From JBGOUJ01 sp041477005 (GTDB lineage: Bacteria; Acidobacteriota; Terriglobia; Bryobacterales; JACQDG01), in contig JBGOUJ010000003.1 in NCBI GenBank assembly GCA_041477005.1, positions 1-48,767 of the forward strand: DNA of 48,767 nt, written 5' to 3'. This document shows positions 48,756 to 48,767 of this stretch, piece after piece. Position 1 is the stretch's first letter. Each line of letters starts with the position of its first letter. Under the pieces are notes generated by a model. That model did not search any database, was not told where the DNA came from, and saw nothing but the letters and a program-made list of their open reading frames with translations. The translations under genes were made by a program, and so were the position numbers.

Positions 48756-48767
48756 ACTGGACACGAC

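Noticed and set aside
46791..48764. A 657-codon open frame antisense to the TldD-like gene
   Set aside because: Mirror frame; its start reads repeat words (FLNSSIPQF), a common artefact.
1..48767. tRNA, rRNA, tmRNA, RNase P or SRP RNA genes
   Set aside because: No cloverleaf or conserved core sequence was seen in any intergenic gap.

Overview
The window looks like a chromosome segment of a GC-rich, Gram-negative member of the Acidobacteriota, probably close to the Solibacter/Bryobacter group. This is an inference from gene content: a very large Oar-like TonB-dependent receptor with a carboxypeptidase-type regulatory domain, a paired PSD1-type cytochrome c and DUF1501 protein, a DUF4139 protein, many Tat or Sec signal peptides, an LPS-transport operon, and many short-word intergenic repeats. 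No rRNA, tRNA, CRISPR array, prophage or complete insertion sequence was seen.

Layout. 1-7600 (minus) is an envelope operon read SGNH-like hydrolase, MBOAT O-acyltransferase, LptC/LptA-like protein, lptB, rpoN, hpf. 7673-12926 holds a secreted beta-propeller protein, the TonB receptor and a sugar-1-phosphate nucleotidyltransferase. 13087-16487 has a Cys-rich secreted protein coupled to an aldose 1-epimerase, a DUF4139 protein and a small basic secreted peptide. 16665-20429 has an AtuA/DUF1446 protein with a short coupled ORF that looks truncated, a zinc-ribbon membrane protein, a LysR regulator with an LTTR-type box, and a divergent cytochrome c. 20461-27257 has a TIM-barrel isomerase, a long structured leader, metK and ahcY (SAM synthesis and SAH removal), and a tldD/tldE protease pair. 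27327-32853 has a BrnT/BrnA toxin-antitoxin module with a palindromic operator, a beta-propeller gene fragment, and the PSD1/DUF1501 pair. 32940-39302 has a double M16 peptidase, a large inverted repeat, a deleted alpha/beta-hydrolase relic, an M24 peptidase, an amidohydrolase, and a RelE-type toxin-antitoxin module whose stop codon lies inside an attC-like site. 39561-48767 has a Tat-exported sugar isomerase-like protein, a GH42-like glycosidase, a methyltransferase, an ABC ATPase with its HlyD/MacA adaptor but no permease, and a secreted TldD-type protease.

The most notable signals are structural: (1) intergenic repeats that abut start codons and apparently supply protein N- or C-termini, including the likely signal peptide of the GH42 protein; (2) an attC-like site behind a toxin-antitoxin module with no integrase in view; (3) a branched RNA-like leader upstream of metK that does not match a known SAM riboswitch by eye; (4) several genes whose -10 element lies only 6-10 nt from the start codon, suggesting leaderless or near-leaderless transcripts. 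All functional calls come from motif reading of the sequence; no database search was run.
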